Numbered from the stretch's first letter, positions 16,895 to 26,668 are shown. The stretch is DNA of 35,706 nt from Yoonia sp. (GCF_017854415.1 NZ_JAFMHR010000011.1:1-35706), one strand, 5' to 3'. The notes: generated from the letters alone by a model not told the origin. Translations and numbers: made by a program.

Positions 16895-18540
16895 CCGAAG
16901 AACCACTTCTTAAAATGCGCGGCGTCAAGCTTGAAGGCCGCAGCGACGAAAAATGGAACCCCATTATCAATGGCGTTGATTTGACGCTTGCCCGTGGCGA
17001 AGTACTGGGGCTGATCGGCGAATCTGGTGCAGGTAAATCTACGCTTGGGCTGGCTGCGATGGGGTATACCCGCGACGGTGTGCGGATCAGTGACGGCTCA
17101 GTGGAATTTGACGGAATTGATCTGCTCAAGGCGTCGGCTGCCGTTAAGCGTGAGTTGCTAGGCAAGCGTATTGCTTATGTTGCGCAGTCTGCTGCCGCCA
17201 GTTTCAACCCTGCGCACAAACTGATGGACCAGCATTGCGAAGGTCCGGTGCAGCACGGCGTTATGGGGCGCGCAGAGAGCGAACAAGACGGGATCGAGCT
17301 GTACCGTAAACTGCGCCTGCCGAACCCTGAACAGATCGGGTTTCGTTATCCGCACCAGGTATCTGGCGGCCAGCTTCAGCGCTGTATGACCGCGATGGCG
17401 ATGTCGTGCCGCCCTGACCTGATCATCTTTGATGAACCGACAACAGCCTTAGATGTGACCACGCAAATCGAAGTCCTTGCCTCGATCCGCGATATCGTCG
17501 AACAGTTTAACACCGCCGCGATCTACATCACGCATGACTTGGCTGTCGTCGCGCAAATGGCCGACCGCATTAAGGTTCTGCTAAAAGGGGACGAGGTCGA
17601 AACCGCGGACACGCGTACGATGTTGTCTGCGCCGACCCAAGAATACACAAAATCACTTTGGGCTGTGCGCAGCTTTGAACGCCCGCTTAAACCTGCCGTG
17701 CTTACAAGTGCGGTACCTGTCGTAAGTGTGCAGAATGTTGATGCGTCATATGGAATCGTTCCGGTTCTGCACGACGTCAGTTTTGACATGTACGAAGGCC
17801 GCACAGTTGCGGTTGTTGGCGAAAGTGGCTCTGGTAAATCAACGGCTGCGCGCTGTATCACGGGCCTTTTGCCGCCAAAGATGGGTCAGATTTTGGTTGA
17901 TGGGCAAGTGATGCCCGCCGACTATCGCAAGCGATCCAAAGACCAACTGCGCCAAGTTCAGATGATCTATCAAATGGCTGATACGGCGCTGAACCCGCGC
18001 ATGTCTATCGGCCAGATCATCGCCCGCCCGGTGGAATTCTATCTAGGCCTGAAGGGCGCGGAGAAACGCAAAAAAGTCGATGCTTTATTGGAGCAAATCG
18101 AACTTGAGCCGACAGAATACTATAACCGCCTCCCGTCCGAACTTTCGGGTGGTCAAAAACAGCGCATCGGAATTGCGCGCGCCTTGGCGGCAGAGCCAAA
18201 GTTCATCATTTGTGACGAAGTGACATCCGCGTTGGATCAATTGGTCGCCGAAGGAATACTGCGACTATTGGCGCGTTTGCAGGACCAGCTGTCGCTTTCT
18301 TATATGTTCATCACCCACGACCTTGCGACCGTGAAGGCGATCGCCGACGAAGTGGTCGTCATGAAAGACGGGCGTGTAGTGGAACAAGGACCAAAACAGG
18401 AAATGTTCCAGCCACCGCATCACCCATACACAGATCTATTGCTGTCATCGGTGCCAGAAATGGACCCTGATTGGCTCACAAATCTGTTAGAAGAACGCGG
18501 AGTTGATAACATCGGCGACGCTGCAGTTGGTAAGATGTAA
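16891..18540 (+). CDS. Dipeptide ABC importer ATPase with two fused nucleotide-binding domains (DppD-DppF type)
   Basis: This 549-residue cytosolic ATPase carries two complete domains in one chain. Domain 1 (about 5-265): Walker A GESGAGKS (43-50), signature VSGGQ (157-161), Walker B IIFDEP (178-183), H215. Domain 2 (about 275-525): Walker A GESGSGKS (310-317), signature LSGGQ (418-422), Walker B IICDE (439-443), H476. Domain 2 ends with the HHPYTDLLLSSVP segment typical of the peptide-importer group. Fused ATPases of this kind power Dpp/Opp-type importers together with two permeases. The start overlaps the previous stop by ATGA; the binding-protein gene follows after 73 bases. Confidence 0.93.
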   Translation: MTEEPLLKMRGVKLEGRSDEKWNPIINGVDLTLARGEVLGLIGESGAGKSTLGLAAMGYTRDGVRISDGSVEFDGIDLLKASAAVKRELLGKRIAYVAQSAAASFNPAHKLMDQHCEGPVQHGVMGRAESEQDGIELYRKLRLPNPEQIGFRYPHQVSGGQLQRCMTAMAMSCRPDLIIFDEPTTALDVTTQIEVLASIRDIVEQFNTAAIYITHDLAVVAQMADRIKVLLKGDEVETADTRTMLSAPTQEYTKSLWAVRSFERPLKPAVLTSAVPVVSVQNVDASYGIVPVLHDVSFDMYEGRTVAVVGESGSGKSTAARCITGLLPPKMGQILVDGQVMPADYRKRSKDQLRQVQMIYQMADTALNPRMSIGQIIARPVEFYLGLKGAEKRKKVDALLEQIELEPTEYYNRLPSELSGGQKQRIGIARALAAEPKFIICDEVTSALDQLVAEGILRLLARLQDQLSLSYMFITHDLATVKAIADEVVVMKDGRVVEQGPKQEMFQPPHHPYTDLLLSSVPEMDPDWLTNLLEERGVDNIGDAAVGKM

Positions 18541-18613
18541 ATAGAATCACTATGTAAGTTGTGAAGAAACCGGGCGGACAACGCCTGAGACATTAACTAG
18601 GGAGAACGATAAT

Positions 18614-20164
18614 ATGCACGGAATTAGTAGACGCGGTCTATTGAAAACAGGTGTTGCTGCAGGTGTGCTTGGCCTGACAGGCATGCCTCTGCGCGCGCAA
18701 ACACGCGGCGGAAAACTGACGGCGGGTTTGGGTGGCGCGAACACATCCGATAGCTGGGATGGCCGGACACACTCGGATATCTTCATGATCGCTTCGGCGC
18801 ACGGCAGTGTTTTTGACTGCCTAACAGAAGTCGCAGCAGACGGGTCGCTCAAGGGCGAATTGGCCGAAAGCTGGGAAGCTTCAGCAGACGCGAAAATCTG
18901 GACCTTTAACTTGCGTCGCGGCGTGACCTTCCACAATGGCAAGTCATTCGGCGCAGATGACGTCATCGAATCGCTGCAAATGCACGTGGCCGAAGGCGCG
19001 AAATCGGCAGCCCAGCCGATCGTTGCTGCGATTTCCGATATGACGAAAGTGAACGATTACCAAATCCAGTTCACACTGGATTCAGGTAACGCCGACTTCC
19101 CATATCTGATGTCTGACTATCACCTCTTGATCTTCCCTGCGGGCCAGATTGAAGAAGGTATCGCAAAAGGTATCGGTACCGGCCTCTATCAGGTGCAGTC
19201 CTTTGATCCAGGTGTTCGCATGGTCGCAACGCGCTATCCAGATCACTACAAAGGTGACACCGCCGGCTTCTTTGACGAGATCGAATACATCGCGATCAAC
19301 GACAACACAGCGCGGATGAATGCACTGATGACCGGTCAGGTTGATACGATTAACCGGATCGACTTTAAGACCGAGGCACTGCTGAAAGCGAACCCAGCGC
19401 TGCGCATCCAAGAAGTGACGGGCAACCAACACTACACATTCGCTATGCTCACAGACAATGCGCCGTTTAACGACGTAAACGTTCGCCGCGCGCTAAAGTA
19501 TGGCATCAACCGTCAGGAAATGGTCGACAAGATTCTTCTTGGTCACGGTAAAGTTGGCAACGACACCCCAATCGGACCCGCAAACCAGTTCTACCATTCC
19601 GAAATGGAGCAGCTGTCCTACGATCCGGACAAAGCCAAGTTTTATCTCAAAGAAGCTGGCCTCGATAGCCTAAGCGTAGATATCAGCGCGTCGAATGCCG
19701 CGTTTGAGGGTGCCGTCGATGCGGCGCAGCTTTTCCAGTCATCTGCTTCTGCTGGCGGGATCGACCTGAATGTTATTCAGGAACCTGCTGACGGATATTG
19801 GTCCAACGTCTGGCTGAAAAAGAACTTCTCAGCTGTGTATTGGTCCGGTCGCGCGACAGAGGACTGGATGTTCTCAACTGCTTACGAATCTGGCGTGCCT
19901 TGGAATGACAGCCAGTGGGGCGCAGAAGACAGCTCGCGCTTCCAAGAACTGCTTCTCATGGCTCGCGCCGAGTTGGACAGCGACAAGCGTCAGGCACAGT
20001 ACTTCGAAATGCAGGAAATCCTGCGCGACGATGGCGGTGTTCTGATCCCGATGTTCGCGAACTACGTGCAGGCTGTGAACAATCGTATCTCTTCACCTGA
20101 TACGGTCGGCAACTTGTGGCAGATGGATAACGCACGCATGTCCGAGCGTTGGTCCGTGGCATAA
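18614..20164 (+). CDS. Tat-exported peptide-type ABC substrate-binding protein (SBP_bac_5)
   Basis: This 516-residue periplasmic binding protein has a twin-arginine signal SRRGLLKTG (5-13) and probable cleavage after LRA (26-28). The mature part shows family 5 signatures: LAESWEAS, the WTFNLRRGVTFHNGK segment (96-110) and the NVRRALKYGINRQEM region. It delivers substrate to the two permeases encoded upstream. A good AGGGAG ribosome site lies 9 bases before the ATG, which would allow higher expression than the upstream genes. It is last in its operon, whereas binding-protein genes of this class usually come first. A strong terminator follows. Confidence 0.93.
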   Translation: MHGISRRGLLKTGVAAGVLGLTGMPLRAQTRGGKLTAGLGGANTSDSWDGRTHSDIFMIASAHGSVFDCLTEVAADGSLKGELAESWEASADAKIWTFNLRRGVTFHNGKSFGADDVIESLQMHVAEGAKSAAQPIVAAISDMTKVNDYQIQFTLDSGNADFPYLMSDYHLLIFPAGQIEEGIAKGIGTGLYQVQSFDPGVRMVATRYPDHYKGDTAGFFDEIEYIAINDNTARMNALMTGQVDTINRIDFKTEALLKANPALRIQEVTGNQHYTFAMLTDNAPFNDVNVRRALKYGINRQEMVDKILLGHGKVGNDTPIGPANQFYHSEMEQLSYDPDKAKFYLKEAGLDSLSVDISASNAAFEGAVDAAQLFQSSASAGGIDLNVIQEPADGYWSNVWLKKNFSAVYWSGRATEDWMFSTAYESGVPWNDSQWGAEDSSRFQELLLMARAELDSDKRQAQYFEMQEILRDDGGVLIPMFANYVQAVNNRISSPDTVGNLWQMDNARMSERWSVA

Positions 20165-20185
20165 GCTTAGCCACTTAGAGATAGT

Positions 20186-20216
20186 GAAACGCCCCGCCGA
20201 TTGGTGGGGCGTTTTC
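20186..20216 (+). terminator. Intrinsic terminator of the ABC importer operon
   Basis: A GC-rich stem pairs AACGCCCC with GGGGCGTT and continues through a CC/GG pairing towards a four-base loop, followed by a short T-rich run (GTTTTC). It lies 22 bases after the stop of the binding-protein gene. Confidence 0.85.
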
Positions 20217-20224
20217 ATTCCCCC

Positions 20225-20253
20225 TTGCGCCCTCCCCAACCTTCCCCTATACG
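20225..20253 (+). promoter_or_regulatory. Candidate promoter of the rimP-nusA-ylxR-infB operon
   Basis: TTGCGC (20225-20230) and TATACG (20248-20253) are separated by exactly 17 bases. They lie just after the terminator of the preceding operon, so a new promoter is required here. Transcription would start near 20260, giving a leader of about 90 bases. Confidence 0.45.
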
Positions 20254-20304
20254 AACATCAACAACGCGGATTGGCCTCCACCCCCAACCCCACCGGAATT
20301 CACA

Positions 20305-20327
20305 ACGGGCCGCGCGCCCGTTTTTTT
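20305..20327 (+). terminator. Terminator-like hairpin in the rimP leader (possible attenuator)
   Basis: ACGGGC (20305-20310) pairs with GCCCGT (20316-20321) around a 5-base loop and is followed by an uninterrupted run of seven T (20321-20327). It lies downstream of the candidate rimP promoter and only 25 bases before the rimP start, so it should stop part of the operon's transcripts. No clear competing antiterminator was seen. Confidence 0.7.
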
Positions 20328-20352
20328 GTGCCTAAAAACTACGATTGAAAGA

Positions 20353-20931
20353 ATGATGAACGATCTGATTGCCAAAGCGGCCATTGACCGCCGTATCGCC
20401 GAAATTATCACCCCAGTCATCGAGGACATGGGGTTCGAGGTCGTGCGCGTGCGTTTGATGACCGGCAAGGAAAGCATTCTTCAGATCATGGTGCAGCGTC
20501 CTGACGGCCAAATCGAAGTTGATGAATGCGCGCGGGTATCCACCGCAATCAGCGCTACTTTGGATGTAGAAGACCCGATCGTTGACGTTTACACGCTTGA
20601 GGTTTCCAGCCCTGGCATTGACCGCCCGCTGACGCGGATGAAGGACTTTGATCAGTGGGAAGGCTTTGAAGCCAAGATCGAAACAGACGAGCTGATTGAT
20701 GGGCGTCGTCGCTTTAAGGGTCAGTTGGCCGGTACCGAGGGTGACGAGGTACTGATTACCATCACCGAAGGCACGATTGGCTTAAAGTTTGAATGGTTAT
20801 CAGATGCCAAACTGGTTCTGACAGATGAATTGATCCGCGATGTTTTGCGCGGGCGTAAAGATGCGGGTCAAATTGACGAGGCCCAATTCGACGAGATTGA
20901 AACGATTATAGACGGTGAGGAGAACACCTGA
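20353..20931 (+). CDS. rimP: Ribosome maturation factor RimP
   Basis: RimP binds the 30S subunit and assists its late assembly. The product is 192 residues from the ATG at 20353; the adjacent ATG at 20356 is equally possible, and an upstream TTG inside the terminator T-run is unlikely. Only a weak GAAAGA ribosome site is visible. Family features are the N-terminal domain with [30 protein letters not shown], and the [13 protein letters not shown] motif, followed by a C-terminal Sm-like domain. The acidic C-terminal tail (about 165-192) is longer than in E. coli. The stop overlaps the nusA start (TGATG), fixing it as first gene of the nusA-infB operon. Confidence 0.94.
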   Translation: MMNDLIAKAAIDRRIAEIITPVIEDMGFEVVRVRLMTGKESILQIMVQRPDGQIEVDECARVSTAISATLDVEDPIVDVYTLEVSSPGIDRPLTRMKDFDQWEGFEAKIETDELIDGRRRFKGQLAGTEGDEVLITITEGTIGLKFEWLSDAKLVLTDELIRDVLRGRKDAGQIDEAQFDEIETIIDGEENT

Positions 20932-22544
20932 TGGCATATACATCAGCCAACCAGCTGGAATTGCTGCAAACAGCCGAAGCTGTGGCACGCGAAAAGAACA
21001 TCGAGCCACGGCTTGTCGTTGAAGCGATGGAAGAATCGCTCGCTCGGGCTGCGAAATCCCGCTACGGCGCTGAAATGGATATCCGTGTTGCGATTGATCG
21101 CAAGACCGGTAAGGCCACGTTCACCCGCGTCCGCACTGTGGTCGAGGATGAAGAGCTAGAGAATTATCAAGCTGAATTCACTGTCGCTCAAGCCAAAGAA
21201 TACATGGAAGACCCAGAAGTTGGTCAGCAGTTCGTCGAAGAAGTGCCGCCCGTCGAATTGGGCCGCATTGCCGCACAATCCGCCAAACAGGTGATCTTGC
21301 AAAAGGTCCGCGAAGCAGAGCGTGACAAGCAGTACGAAGAATTCAAAGACCGTGCCGGTACAATCATCAACGCGCTGGTTAAGCGGGAAGAATACGGCAA
21401 TGTCATCGTTGACGTGGGTTCTGGCGAAGCCGTCCTACGCCGCAACGAAAAGATCGGTCGCGAGGCATACCGCCCGAATGATCGCATTCGTTGCTACATC
21501 AAAGAAGTCCGCCGTGAACAGCGTGGCCCGCAGATTTTCCTCAGCCGGACCGCGCCAGAATTCATGGCAGAGCTGTTCAAAATGGAAGTGCCTGAAATCT
21601 ACGAAGGCATCATCGAGATCAAGGCAGTCGCCCGTGACCCCGGTTCGCGTGCCAAGATCGCTGTTATTTCCTACGACAACTCCATCGACCCTGTCGGTGC
21701 TTGTGTTGGTATGCGTGGCTCACGCGTGCAGGCGGTTGTGAACGAACTTCAGGGCGAGAAAATCGACATCATTCCATGGAATGAAGATATGCCAACGTTC
21801 CTTGTGAACGCGTTGCAGCCTGCGGAAGTGTCCAAAGTTGTTTTGGACGAAGAAGCCGGCAAAATCGAAGTCGTTGTTCCCGACGAACAACTGTCGCTGG
21901 CCATCGGCCGTCGCGGACAAAACGTGCGCCTTGCGTCCCAACTGACCGGTCTTGATATCGACATCATGACCGAAGAAGAGGAAAGCAAGCGTCGTCAGGC
22001 CGAGTTTGAACTGCGTACGAAATTGTTCATGGATACCCTTGATCTGGACGAATTCTTTGCCCAACTACTAGTATCAGAAGGGTTCACGAACCTGGAAGAA
22101 GTCGCTTACGTTGAATTGGGCGAACTGTTGGTCATCGAAGGCGTTGATGATGATACAGCCGCAGAATTGCAGGCCCGCGCCCGTGATTATCTTGAGGCGA
22201 AAGCGAAAAAAGCAATGGATGCGGCCCGCGAACTGGGCGTCGAAGACAGCCTGATCAACTTTGAGGGGCTGACCCCGCAGATGCTTGAGGCATTGGGCAA
22301 AGACGGCGTTAAAACGCTTGAAGACTTTGCGACCTGCGCTGACTGGGAACTGGCCGGCGGCTGGACGACAGAAGGCGGCGAGCGCGTGAAAGATGATGGT
22401 GTTCTAGAGCCATTCGACGTCTCGCTAGAAGAAGCGCAGAACATGGTCATGACAGCCCGCGTCATGCTGGGTTGGGTTGACCCTGCGGATCTTGTCGGGG
22501 ACGTCGAAGAAGACGATGAACTTAGCGAGGAAGCGGAGGCCTGA
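20931..22544 (+). CDS. nusA: Transcription termination/antitermination factor NusA
   Basis: NusA binds RNA polymerase and nascent RNA, modulating pausing, intrinsic termination and antitermination. The 537-residue protein has the polymerase-binding N-terminal domain (1 to about 130), an S1 domain (about 137-200), KH1 (about 235-290), KH2 with LSLAIGRRGQNVRLASQL (321-338), and two C-terminal helix-hairpin-helix-like acidic repeats (about 365-425 and 440-515). It ends in an acidic tail. Translation is coupled to rimP. A terminator-like hairpin in the operon leader makes autoregulation by NusA plausible, as known in other bacteria. Confidence 0.97.
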   Translation: MAYTSANQLELLQTAEAVAREKNIEPRLVVEAMEESLARAAKSRYGAEMDIRVAIDRKTGKATFTRVRTVVEDEELENYQAEFTVAQAKEYMEDPEVGQQFVEEVPPVELGRIAAQSAKQVILQKVREAERDKQYEEFKDRAGTIINALVKREEYGNVIVDVGSGEAVLRRNEKIGREAYRPNDRIRCYIKEVRREQRGPQIFLSRTAPEFMAELFKMEVPEIYEGIIEIKAVARDPGSRAKIAVISYDNSIDPVGACVGMRGSRVQAVVNELQGEKIDIIPWNEDMPTFLVNALQPAEVSKVVLDEEAGKIEVVVPDEQLSLAIGRRGQNVRLASQLTGLDIDIMTEEEESKRRQAEFELRTKLFMDTLDLDEFFAQLLVSEGFTNLEEVAYVELGELLVIEGVDDDTAAELQARARDYLEAKAKKAMDAARELGVEDSLINFEGLTPQMLEALGKDGVKTLEDFATCADWELAGGWTTEGGERVKDDGVLEPFDVSLEEAQNMVMTARVMLGWVDPADLVGDVEEDDELSEEAEA

Positions 22545-22567
22545 TCGTAGGCCTTCGTGGTTCGCAA

Positions 22568-23200
22568 ATGGCGCGTGGTGGCCATAACAAAGATCGGGAT
22601 GATGCCGAACGCAAGTGCATCGTCACTGGTGAAGTACAGCCTAAGGCTGGGCTAATCCGCTTTGTTGTAGGTCCCGAAAACATGGTTTACCCAGATATTC
22701 TGGGCAAACTTCCGGGGCGTGGGATGTATGTCACGGCGGATCGTGCTGTGCTTGAAGAGGCCAGAAAAGGTCAGTTTTCACGTTCAGCCAAGCAGGCGGT
22801 AAATGTGCCTGACGGGTTGGTGGACGAGGTCGAGCGGCAATTGGCCCGTCATACCATCGATCTGATCGCGCTAACCCGCAAAGCAGGCCGTGCTGTCTGT
22901 GGGTTTGAAAAAGTAAAAGGATGGCTTGCCGGAGGCGAGCGGGTCCGTGTTCTGGTGCAGGCCTCTGATGGGTCTGAACGGGGCAAAACGAAACTATGGA
23001 CGCCCGAGGGTGCCCGCTATTTTGGTTGCTTGACGTCAACTGAATTGGGTTTGGCATTTGGACGGCAAAGTGTGATACATGGCGCGCTAGCGACTGGCAA
23101 ACTCAGCAATCGTGTTGTAGAGGAAGCCACAAAGCTGCGCGGATTACGCGAAGGGAACGGTGGCGATACGGCCATCGAGAAGGATACAGAAGCTAAATGA
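22568..23200 (+). CDS. YlxR/DUF448 RNA-binding protein with L7Ae-like C-terminal domain
   Basis: This 210-residue protein combines an N-terminal YlxR domain, marked by KCIVTGE (16-22), LIRFVV (29-34) and KLPGRGMYV (47-55), with a C-terminal L7Ae-like RNA-binding domain carrying [17 protein letters not shown] (about 99-115). YlxR-family proteins are nucleoid- or RNA-associated and almost always lie between nusA and infB, as here. It starts 23 bases after nusA; that gap contains a GGCCT/AGGCC hairpin without a T-run, and there is no strong ribosome site. The stop overlaps the infB start by ATGA. The precise role is unknown; a part in rRNA or tRNA handling is an inference. Confidence 0.9.
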   Translation: MARGGHNKDRDDAERKCIVTGEVQPKAGLIRFVVGPENMVYPDILGKLPGRGMYVTADRAVLEEARKGQFSRSAKQAVNVPDGLVDEVERQLARHTIDLIALTRKAGRAVCGFEKVKGWLAGGERVRVLVQASDGSERGKTKLWTPEGARYFGCLTSTELGLAFGRQSVIHGALATGKLSNRVVEEATKLRGLREGNGGDTAIEKDTEAK

Positions 23201-25683
23201 GCGATAACGACGGTAAAAAGACACTCGGCCTTGGTGGTTCACGTCCTTCAAACGTGAAGCAAAGCTTTAGCCATGGGCGGACCAAAAACGTCGTGGTGGA
23301 AACCAAACGCAAACGCGTTGTGGTTCCCAAGCCGGGTGCGGCAAAGCCAACGACAGGTAGAACCGGACCAATTGGTGGTGATCCCTCTAAGCGGCCAGCA
23401 GGCATTTCCGATGTCGAGCTAGAGCGCCGGATGAAGGCACTCGCGATGGCAAATGCCCGCGAAGCCGAAGAATCCGCCAAGCGGGACGCTGAAGAAAAAG
23501 AACGCGCAGCAGAGCGCGAAGCGCGCCGCGCAGAGATCGAAGCAAAAGAAGCCGAAGATCGCGAACGTGAAGTGCGCGCCAAAGCGAAAGCTGACGAAGA
23601 AGAACGCCAGCGCGCAGCCGACGTTAAAGCAAAGGCTGCGGCTTCTGCACCTCCACCTGCTGCGTCTGCACCGGGTGAAGATGCTGTATCGCGTCCGAGT
23701 GCCGCGCCGCGTAAAACCGATCGCGATAACGATTCACGCGACAACAAGACAAAAGCAAAACCAACCCGCGGAGCGGAAGATAACCGTCGCGCTGGTAAGC
23801 TGACGCTGAATGATGCGATGGCAGGCCGCCACGGTGGCCGTCAGCGCTCTATGGCGGCAATGAAGCGCAAGCAAGACCGCGCCCGCGCCAAAGCGATGGG
23901 TGTGTCAGCCGAGCGTGAAAAGGTATTCCGCGATGTAGCGTTGCCAGAAGCAATCACTGTTTCTGAATTGGCGAACCGGATGAGTGAACGCGTATCAGAT
24001 GTTGTAAAAGCGTTGATGAACAACGGTATTATGGCGACGCAGAACGAAACTCTCGATGCAGATACCGCTGAACTCATCATCGAAGAATTTGGCCACACAG
24101 TTGTGCGTGTGTCTGATGCCGATGTCGAGGATGTCATCCAAGCTGTCATCGACAGCCCAGAAGACTTGCAAACCCGTCCACCGATCATCACGATCATGGG
24201 TCACGTTGACCACGGTAAAACATCGCTTTTGGACGCAATCCGCAACGCCAAAGTTGTCGCCGGAGAAGCCGGTGGTATCACGCAGCATATCGGGGCCTAT
24301 CAGGTCACAACCGCGAGCGGCGCTGTTTTGTCCTTCCTTGATACTCCGGGGCACGCGGCGTTTACGTCCATGCGTTCACGTGGTGCACATGTGACAGACA
24401 TTGTTGTGCTCGTTGTTGCCGCCGACGATGCGGTGATGCCGCAAACCGTCGAAGCGATCAACCACGCCAAAGCGGCGAAGGTTCCGATGATTGTCGCCAT
24501 CAACAAGATGGATAAACCGGGTGCCAACCCTGATAAGGTCCGGACTGATTTGCTTCAGCACGAGGTCGTCGTCGAAAAGATGTCCGGTGAAGTGCAAGAC
24601 GTTGAAGTGTCCGCGATCACGGGTCAGGGTTTGGATGAGCTACTTGAAGCCATCGCGCTGCAGTCCGAAATTCTCGAACTGAAAGCAAACCCTAACCGTG
24701 CTGCCGAAGGAGCCGTAATCGAGGCACAGCTTGATGTTGGCCGCGGTCCTGTTGCAACGGTTCTGATCCAGAACGGTACGCTGCGCCAAGGCGATATCTT
24801 TGTTGTCGGCGAGCAGTACGGTAAGGTCCGCGCGCTGATCAATGATAAAGGCGAACGCGTCCAAGAGGCCGGTCCAGCCGTCCCTGTTGAGGTCCTTGGC
24901 CTGAACGGTACACCAGAAGCTGGCGACGTCTTGAACGTGGTTGCAACTGATGCACAGGCCCGTGAAATCGCAGAATACCGCGAAAAAGCGGCCAAAGCGA
25001 AACGTGCCGCAGCCGGTGCTGCAACGACGCTCGAGCAGTTGATGGCAAATGCCAAAGCCAACCAGACCCTCAGCGAATTGCCGATTGTGGTCAAAGCTGA
25101 CGTGCAAGGTTCCGCCGAAGCAATCGTGCAAGCGATGGAAAAAATCGGTAACGACGAAGTGCGTGTACGCGTCCTGCACTCTGGTGTTGGTGCGATCACG
25201 GAAACGGACATCGGTTTGGCCGAAGCGTCTGGCGCACCTGTGTTTGGCTTTAACGTCCGTGCGAATACATCCGCGCGGAACACTGCTAACCAAAAAGGCG
25301 TCGAGATCCGGTATTATTCGGTCATCTATGACCTTGTAGACGACGTGAAAGCTGCTGCCTCTGGTCTGCTATCTGCTGAGATTCGCGAAAAGTTCATCGG
25401 CTACGCCAACATCAAAGAGGTCTTCAAGGTCTCGAATATCGGTAAAGTTGCCGGGTGTCTGGTCACCGAAGGTGTGGCCCGTCGTTCTGCTGGCGTCCGC
25501 TTGTTGCGCGACAACGTGGTTATTCACGAAGGTACTTTGAAAACGCTTAAGCGCTTTAAGGACGAAGTCCCAGAGGTCCAGTCTGGTCAAGAATGTGGTA
25601 TGGCCTTCGAGAATTACGAAGACATCCGCCCGAATGATGTGATCGAAATCTTCGAGCGCGAAGAGGTCGAACGGAACCTTTGA
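23197..25683 (+). CDS. infB: Translation initiation factor IF-2
   Basis: IF-2 is the GTPase that brings fMet-tRNA to the 30S subunit and promotes subunit joining. The 828-residue protein has a charged Ala/Glu/Lys/Arg-rich N-terminal region with coiled-coil character (about 75-150) and a proline/alanine linker. An IF2_N domain follows (about 247-300), then the G domain with GHVDHGKT (335-342), DTPGHAAF and NKMD, and then the beta-barrel and fMet-tRNA-binding C-terminal domains. It is the last gene of the rimP operon, coupled to ylxR by ATGA and followed by a strong terminator. Confidence 0.97.
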   Translation: MSDNDGKKTLGLGGSRPSNVKQSFSHGRTKNVVVETKRKRVVVPKPGAAKPTTGRTGPIGGDPSKRPAGISDVELERRMKALAMANAREAEESAKRDAEEKERAAEREARRAEIEAKEAEDREREVRAKAKADEEERQRAADVKAKAAASAPPPAASAPGEDAVSRPSAAPRKTDRDNDSRDNKTKAKPTRGAEDNRRAGKLTLNDAMAGRHGGRQRSMAAMKRKQDRARAKAMGVSAEREKVFRDVALPEAITVSELANRMSERVSDVVKALMNNGIMATQNETLDADTAELIIEEFGHTVVRVSDADVEDVIQAVIDSPEDLQTRPPIITIMGHVDHGKTSLLDAIRNAKVVAGEAGGITQHIGAYQVTTASGAVLSFLDTPGHAAFTSMRSRGAHVTDIVVLVVAADDAVMPQTVEAINHAKAAKVPMIVAINKMDKPGANPDKVRTDLLQHEVVVEKMSGEVQDVEVSAITGQGLDELLEAIALQSEILELKANPNRAAEGAVIEAQLDVGRGPVATVLIQNGTLRQGDIFVVGEQYGKVRALINDKGERVQEAGPAVPVEVLGLNGTPEAGDVLNVVATDAQAREIAEYREKAAKAKRAAAGAATTLEQLMANAKANQTLSELPIVVKADVQGSAEAIVQAMEKIGNDEVRVRVLHSGVGAITETDIGLAEASGAPVFGFNVRANTSARNTANQKGVEIRYYSVIYDLVDDVKAAASGLLSAEIREKFIGYANIKEVFKVSNIGKVAGCLVTEGVARRSAGVRLLRDNVVIHEGTLKTLKRFKDEVPEVQSGQECGMAFENYEDIRPNDVIEIFEREEVERNL

Positions 25684-25705
25684 TCTGATGAGATTTTAAT
25701 GAAAT

Positions 25706-25735
25706 AAAGGCGGTCCCGACGGGCCGCCTTTTTTT
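25706..25735 (+). terminator. Intrinsic terminator after infB
   Basis: AAAGGCGG and CCGCCTTT pair, extended by an inner CCC/GGG pairing with one bulged T, around a three-base loop. A run of seven T follows. It closes the rimP-nusA-ylxR-infB operon 22 bases after the infB stop. Confidence 0.9.
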
Positions 25736-25781
25736 GTGATTGGAACGTCGAAATAGAATTGCCGCACCGCACCGCATCTCG

Positions 25782-26246
25782 TTACAAAGAGCCAGGTAGT
25801 TTTTGGCGACTTTCACGATAAGTCAGAGCGATCACAAAAAGATCGATGGCAGTCAGGATCAAGAGCATTTTGCCGCCAATAGAATACCACTCCATCAGTT
25901 GGTAGACGACAAACAAGCCAAGCACCGCAATCGCAGCATGATTGGCCCAACGCACACCTGACAAAAGTGCGCCAACAACGGCAACGTGCAGCAGACCGTG
26001 CAGACCGAAATAGATGATGTAAAATGTTGAACTTGAAGTCGGCACAATGCTTGCAAAAGCTAGAATTTGCGTCGCTACGAAATCATTTGGATCTTCTGAA
26101 AGCTCTTGCTGCACTAACCACTGCGCAATGACGGGCAGTTTTTCCATGCCACCGAGGTAAAGCGCCAAACTAGTCAGTAGCTGTGTAAGCCCCAAAAAAC
26201 CCTTTGCCAGAATCGTAATAATGAATAGTCGGTGGGCGCTAAACAT
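25782..26246 (-). CDS. DUF2127 membrane protein
   Basis: This 154-residue protein has four predicted transmembrane segments (about 8-30, 72-95, 103-120 and 126-143) and the GLHGLLH motif (81-87) typical of DUF2127. A polar, acidic loop (about 43-60) separates the first and second helices. There is no signal peptide apart from the first helix. It starts 23 bases after mutT on the same strand, so it is probably the last gene of the ppiC-argJ-mutT transcript; the ribosome site is weak. Function is unknown. No minus-strand terminator is obvious between it and infB. Confidence 0.82.
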   Translation of the reverse strand: MFSAHRLFIITILAKGFLGLTQLLTSLALYLGGMEKLPVIAQWLVQQELSEDPNDFVATQILAFASIVPTSSSTFYIIYFGLHGLLHVAVVGALLSGVRWANHAAIAVLGLFVVYQLMEWYSIGGKMLLILTAIDLFVIALTYRESRQKLPGSL

Positions 26247-26269
26247 GGATCAAGCCTGACATCTCAAAC

Positions 26270-26668
26270 CTACAGCCAATCCCGTAAAATCGGGATCAGT
26301 GGCACGTCAGCCGCTGGCATTGGGTAATCCCGAAGCTCATTCGCCTTTACCCATTTCAGCGCTTGGTTCTCGCGTGATTGTGGTGTGCCGTTCCACTTTC
26401 GGCAGGCAAAGAGTGGCATAAGTAGGTGGAAATCGTCATAGGAATGGCTGGCGAATGTGAGCGGGGCGAGGCAGGATGCCCAAGTATCTATCCCCAATTC
26501 TTCCTGCAATTCGCGTATCAGGGCCGCTTCGGGGGTTTCTCCCGCTTCGACCTTCCCGCCCGGAAACTCCCATAGCCCGGCCATTGATTTACCCTCGGGC
26601 CGCTGTGCCAATAACACACGCCCGTCAGGATCAATCAGTGCCACGGCCGACACCAAGACGACTTTCAC
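26270..26668 (-). CDS. mutT: 8-oxo-dGTP diphosphatase (MutT, Nudix)
   Basis: MutT cleaves 8-oxo-dGTP and prevents A:T to C:G errors. I chose the GTG at 26668, which overlaps the argJ stop as GTGA and gives 132 residues starting (M)KVVLVSAVALID; a longer in-frame ATG at 26722 lies inside argJ and would add 18 non-homologous residues. The Nudix box is complete: G38, E44, R52-E53, E56-E57 and G59 within GGKVEAGETPEAALIRELQE and the following EELGI. The preceding LAQRPEGKSMAGLWEFPGG segment is typical of MutT. It is the third gene of the ppiC-argJ-mutT group. Confidence 0.92.
   Translation of the reverse strand: MKVVLVSAVALIDPDGRVLLAQRPEGKSMAGLWEFPGGKVEAGETPEAALIRELQEELGIDTWASCLAPLTFASHSYDDFHLLMPLFACRKWNGTPQSRENQALKWVKANELRDYPMPAADVPLIPILRDWL

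Noticed and set aside
18541-18613. Possible hairpin or promoter between the ABC ATPase and binding-protein genes
   Set aside because: Only a four- to five-base GGCG/CGCC pairing with no T-run and no good -35/-10 pair is present.
22526-22560. GGCCT/AGGCC hairpin between nusA and ylxR
   Set aside because: It has a five-base stem with no T-run, so it is not called a terminator; it could still be an RNA-processing site.
24624-25293. Two long minus-strand open frames of about 217-219 residues
   Set aside because: Both are antisense to infB, with skewed composition expected from the codon pattern of the real gene.
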